A stretch of DNA of 64,000 nucleotides from Sinanaerobacter chloroacetimidivorans. GTDB taxonomy: Bacteria > Bacillota > Clostridia > Peptostreptococcales > Anaerovoracaceae. Under the pieces are notes generated by a model, which saw nothing but the letters and a program-made list of their open reading frames with translations, was not told the origin of the DNA and did no database searches. Positions 61,207 through 64,000 of the stretch are shown in pieces (positions within the stretch are counted from its first letter, which is position 1; each line of letters begins with the position of its first letter). Made by a program: the position numbers and the translations under genes. The stretch lies in assembly GCF_018128545.1 (NCBI RefSeq), contig NZ_JAGSND010000016.1:36416-100415 (forward strand). Reading direction: 5' to 3'.

Positions 61207-63933
61207 ATGGATCAAAATGCAAATCATATAGATAATACATATCGTGAAGTTGGTTTTAAGGAACTTTTTGAAGAAAAGGAACTTTGGCGTTTAGCAGTAG
61301 AAGGAAGCGGAATGGGCGTTTGGGACTGGAATATATCAACAAATAAAGTGTTTTATTCCGAACAATGGAAGAAAATGATAGGGTTTGAACCAAATGAAAT
61401 TTCGGATAGCCTTGATGAATGGGAAAAACGGGTTCATCCAGATGATAAAACAAAAGTCCTTGAGGATATAAATAATCATTTTAACAAAAAAACTTATAAT
61501 TATGAAAATGAACACAGAATTCTATGTAAGGACGGAACATACAAATGGATTTCCGATAAAGGGAAAATCGTATCCTGGTCAGAAGATGGAAAACCTGTTA
61601 GGATGATTGGAACACATACTGACTTAACAAGACATTTTGAATTGCAAAAGCAGATAATAGAAACTGACGAGAAGTTTAGAAATATATTTCAACAATCTCC
61701 TGTCGCCATTGAGTTATATGACTCTGACGGTAAGCTGATTGCTGTTAATAAGGCTTGCCTGGAAATGTTTGGGGTAGTTGATATTAACGAGGTGTTAGGA
61801 TTTGACCTGTTTCAAGATCCAAATGTCCCTGATAGCAATAAAAGTAAACTGCTAAAAGGTGAAGCAGTAAGGCATGAATGTGTGTTCAGCCTGGATATAG
61901 TCAGAGAATTGGAACTTTATAGAACAACTAAGAGTGGAGTTATAATCCTCGACTGGGTAATCGCGCCCCTGAAAAGTGAATTTGGAGCAATTACCGGATA
62001 TTTGGCACAAATACAGGATATTTCTAAACTTCAGATGGCAAATGGGAAGTTTCGGAAGGCTTTTGAATGCTGTCCGTCTCCAATGATGATTACCACTGTT
62101 GAAAAAGGCGAACTTATTGAAGTTAACAGTGCTTTTTTAAATGCTATGGATTTCACAAAAGCAGAAGTTACCGGAAAAACATTAAGAGAACTGAATATTT
62201 ATAAAGATGATAATTGCAGAAGTAAAATATTAGAAAAGCTTAAAACAGATGGTTATATAAAAGAGGTTGAAGTAAATATCAGCACAAAACATGGTAAGGA
62301 ATTAATATTCCTTTTTTCTGCCGATTATTTAGATACTTTTGAAAAAAAGTTTTTATTAATCGTTCTGTTCGACATTACAGAAAGAAAAAAGACGGAAGCA
62401 GAATTGAAAGCTGCAAAGCTGTCTGCAGAAACGACGAATATGGCAAAAAGCATTTTTTTAGCAAATATGTCCCATGAAATACGGACTCCAATGAATGGTA
62501 TTTGTGGGTTATTAGCATGTTTATCAGAAACGAAACTTACTAAAGAACAAAAAGAATTTGTCGATGACGCCAGAAAAGCTTCTACAGAATTGTTAAATAT
62601 AGTTAATGATATTCTTGATTTTTCCAAAATTGAATCCGGTAAACTGAGGTTTGAGGAAATTAGCTTTAGTATCAGAATGATTATTGATGACGCAATTTCC
62701 TTAATAAAGCCTACCGTGACGAGTAAAGGGATTGAATTACAGATATATGTTGACGCTGGCTTGCCAGTATGGGTTGTTGGCGATCCGTACAGATTAAAGC
62801 AGGTTTTGAATAATTTATTAAACAATGCAGTCAAATTTACGGATAAGGGAAAAATTGATATTCAGGTTAAGTTATTAGAAGAAAGCTGCGAGCAATTGGT
62901 AGTCCAATTTGATATACAGGATACCGGCATTGGAATACATGAGGAATATATGGACAACCTTTTTGACCTGTTTACTCAAGCAGATGAATCCGTTACAAGA
63001 AAGTATGGGGGGACTGGACTGGGGCTGGCAATATGCAGTGAACTTGTACAAATGATGAATGGTACTATTCATGTCGAAAGTATTCCGGGAAGAGGTTCCT
63101 GTTTTTCGTTTACAGCAGTTCTTGGGAGAAGTTATGAAGTGGAACTGATGAACTTTTCTCAAACAAACCAGAATGAGCTGAGCTTAATTGAAAATCAGAA
63201 ACATACTGGAATATTGAGATTACTGGTGGTTGACGATAATGAGATGAACCGTAAAGTTGCATTAAGCATGCTTAAGCAGGAAAATGCCGTTTGTGATTTA
63301 GCTTTTAATGGATTAGAAGCATTAAAGGCTTGTGAAGATAAAGACTACGACATAATTTTTATGGATTGTCAAATGCCTGTAATGGATGGACTGGCAGCTA
63401 CAGAAGCGATAAGGGCCAGAGAATACGGCGGTAAGCATACGTTTATTGTGGCCATGACAGCCAATGCCCTGAAGGAAGAATGGGAAAAATGTATTTCTTC
63501 GGGAATGGATGGTTATATCAGTAAGCCATTTTCCATGGCAGAGATAAAAAATATATTAGATAATTATAGGAATATCAATAGGAGAGATTTGAAACCATGC
63601 AGTAAAGGGATTGATTCTGATGAAATTGATACAGTGATAGACAGGCTTGTAGACGAGGTTCAATTTAAACCCAGTGAAGCAAGAAATACTATTCATGAAT
63701 ATATTGGTGAATTAAAGAATGAAATTTCAGAGTTATCTACTTTAATAAGAAGTAACCGTTATAAAGAAGCGGTAATGCTACTTCATAAACTCAAGGGTAC
63801 AACAGGGAACTTGAGAATGCAAAGGCTGCATGTTATTTTTTCTGAGTTTGAAGAAGCTATCCAAAATAATAAATCAAATGATTATGCTACTTATTTGCTG
63901 CGTTTTGAAAATTATATTGAAAAGGTTGATTGA
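61207..63933 (+). CDS. Hybrid sensor histidine kinase with PAS, REC and Hpt domains
   Basis: A 908-residue signalling protein without membrane segments, so probably cytoplasmic. Three PAS domains come first (about 22-145, the first with a PAC motif [11 protein letters not shown]; then about 155-275 and 285-400). HisKA follows with [15 protein letters not shown] (His423). The ATPase core is [19 protein letters not shown] and [13 protein letters not shown] has [10 protein letters not shown] and phospho-acceptor Asp720 in [13 protein letters not shown]. The C-terminal Hpt has [12 protein letters not shown] (His860). A full intramolecular phosphorelay can run His-Asp-His. AGGAGG lies 7 bp upstream. 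No partner regulator is in the window. Confidence 0.92.
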   Translation: MDQNANHIDNTYREVGFKELFEEKELWRLAVEGSGMGVWDWNISTNKVFYSEQWKKMIGFEPNEISDSLDEWEKRVHPDDKTKVLEDINNHFNKKTYNYENEHRILCKDGTYKWISDKGKIVSWSEDGKPVRMIGTHTDLTRHFELQKQIIETDEKFRNIFQQSPVAIELYDSDGKLIAVNKACLEMFGVVDINEVLGFDLFQDPNVPDSNKSKLLKGEAVRHECVFSLDIVRELELYRTTKSGVIILDWVIAPLKSEFGAITGYLAQIQDISKLQMANGKFRKAFECCPSPMMITTVEKGELIEVNSAFLNAMDFTKAEVTGKTLRELNIYKDDNCRSKILEKLKTDGYIKEVEVNISTKHGKELIFLFSADYLDTFEKKFLLIVLFDITERKKTEAELKAAKLSAETTNMAKSIFLANMSHEIRTPMNGICGLLACLSETKLTKEQKEFVDDARKASTELLNIVNDILDFSKIESGKLRFEEISFSIRMIIDDAISLIKPTVTSKGIELQIYVDAGLPVWVVGDPYRLKQVLNNLLNNAVKFTDKGKIDIQVKLLEESCEQLVVQFDIQDTGIGIHEEYMDNLFDLFTQADESVTRKYGGTGLGLAICSELVQMMNGTIHVESIPGRGSCFSFTAVLGRSYEVELMNFSQTNQNELSLIENQKHTGILRLLVVDDNEMNRKVALSMLKQENAVCDLAFNGLEALKACEDKDYDIIFMDCQMPVMDGLAATEAIRAREYGGKHTFIVAMTANALKEEWEKCISSGMDGYISKPFSMAEIKNILDNYRNINRRDLKPCSKGIDSDEIDTVIDRLVDEVQFKPSEARNTIHEYIGELKNEISELSTLIRSNRYKEAVMLLHKLKGTTGNLRMQRLHVIFSEFEEAIQNNKSNDYATYLLRFENYIEKVD

Positions 63934-64000
63934 AAACATAACTTCCGTTTTCTGTACAGACAAGTGATTGAAAGAGTAAGCGCAGTTTTTTTAGAAATGA

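Overview
The window looks like a chromosomal accessory region of a low-GC Gram-positive anaerobe, most likely a Clostridia member of the Lachnospiraceae type. The basis is AT-rich codon use, strong AGGAGG ribosome sites, sigma-A promoters, several Clostridia-type large serine recombinases, twin flavin oxidoreductase/SDR modules, a GldA/DhaKL glycerol route and a cellobiose-type PTS. No rRNA, tRNA or CRISPR array was seen. The species cannot be fixed from this sequence alone.

Left part (1-21.3 kb): a serine-recombinase tail is followed by a decayed patch holding a Qat-type KAP ATPase (qatA), a truncated qatB, a TetR regulator, a stub of an XRE regulator and an N-terminally truncated chemotaxis receptor. 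A CarD-family gene broken by an amber codon follows. Then come metabolic genes: a membrane alpha/beta hydrolase with its MarR regulator, a PucR-type regulator divergent from a flavoenzyme-SDR pair, yjdF with its riboswitch, a TfoX-like protein, a peptidase truncated onto an RNase G tail, and a coherent glycerol cluster (PocR/AraC regulator, gldA, dhaKL, lipase).

Middle part (21.3-48 kb) is a mobile defence island. It holds a truncated STAND NTPase, a candidate structured RNA of about 313 nt, two intact serine recombinases and one decayed recombinase. Two complete ietA-ietS (AAA ATPase plus subtilisin protease) operons follow, both driven by promoters flanked by 10-bp-period repeats. A caspase-like protease next to a ThsB-like TIR protein resembles type IV Thoeris. 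A RES-domain protein and a row of single genes come next (HNH-like, ParB-like, unknown, SF0329-like, Mrr-type nuclease, MazG plus nuclease-helicase). A related intergenic repeat recurs six times, always in the same orientation, mostly between these genes, which gives the region a cassette-like look.

Right part (48-64 kb): a broken TetR gene, a second flavin oxidoreductase-SDR pair, and a self-contained beta-glucoside PTS operon with its own HPr and Enzyme I. That operon is divergent from a PRD regulator and its EIIC gene is frameshifted. An IS21-type istB remnant and a hybrid histidine kinase with PAS, REC and Hpt domains end the window.
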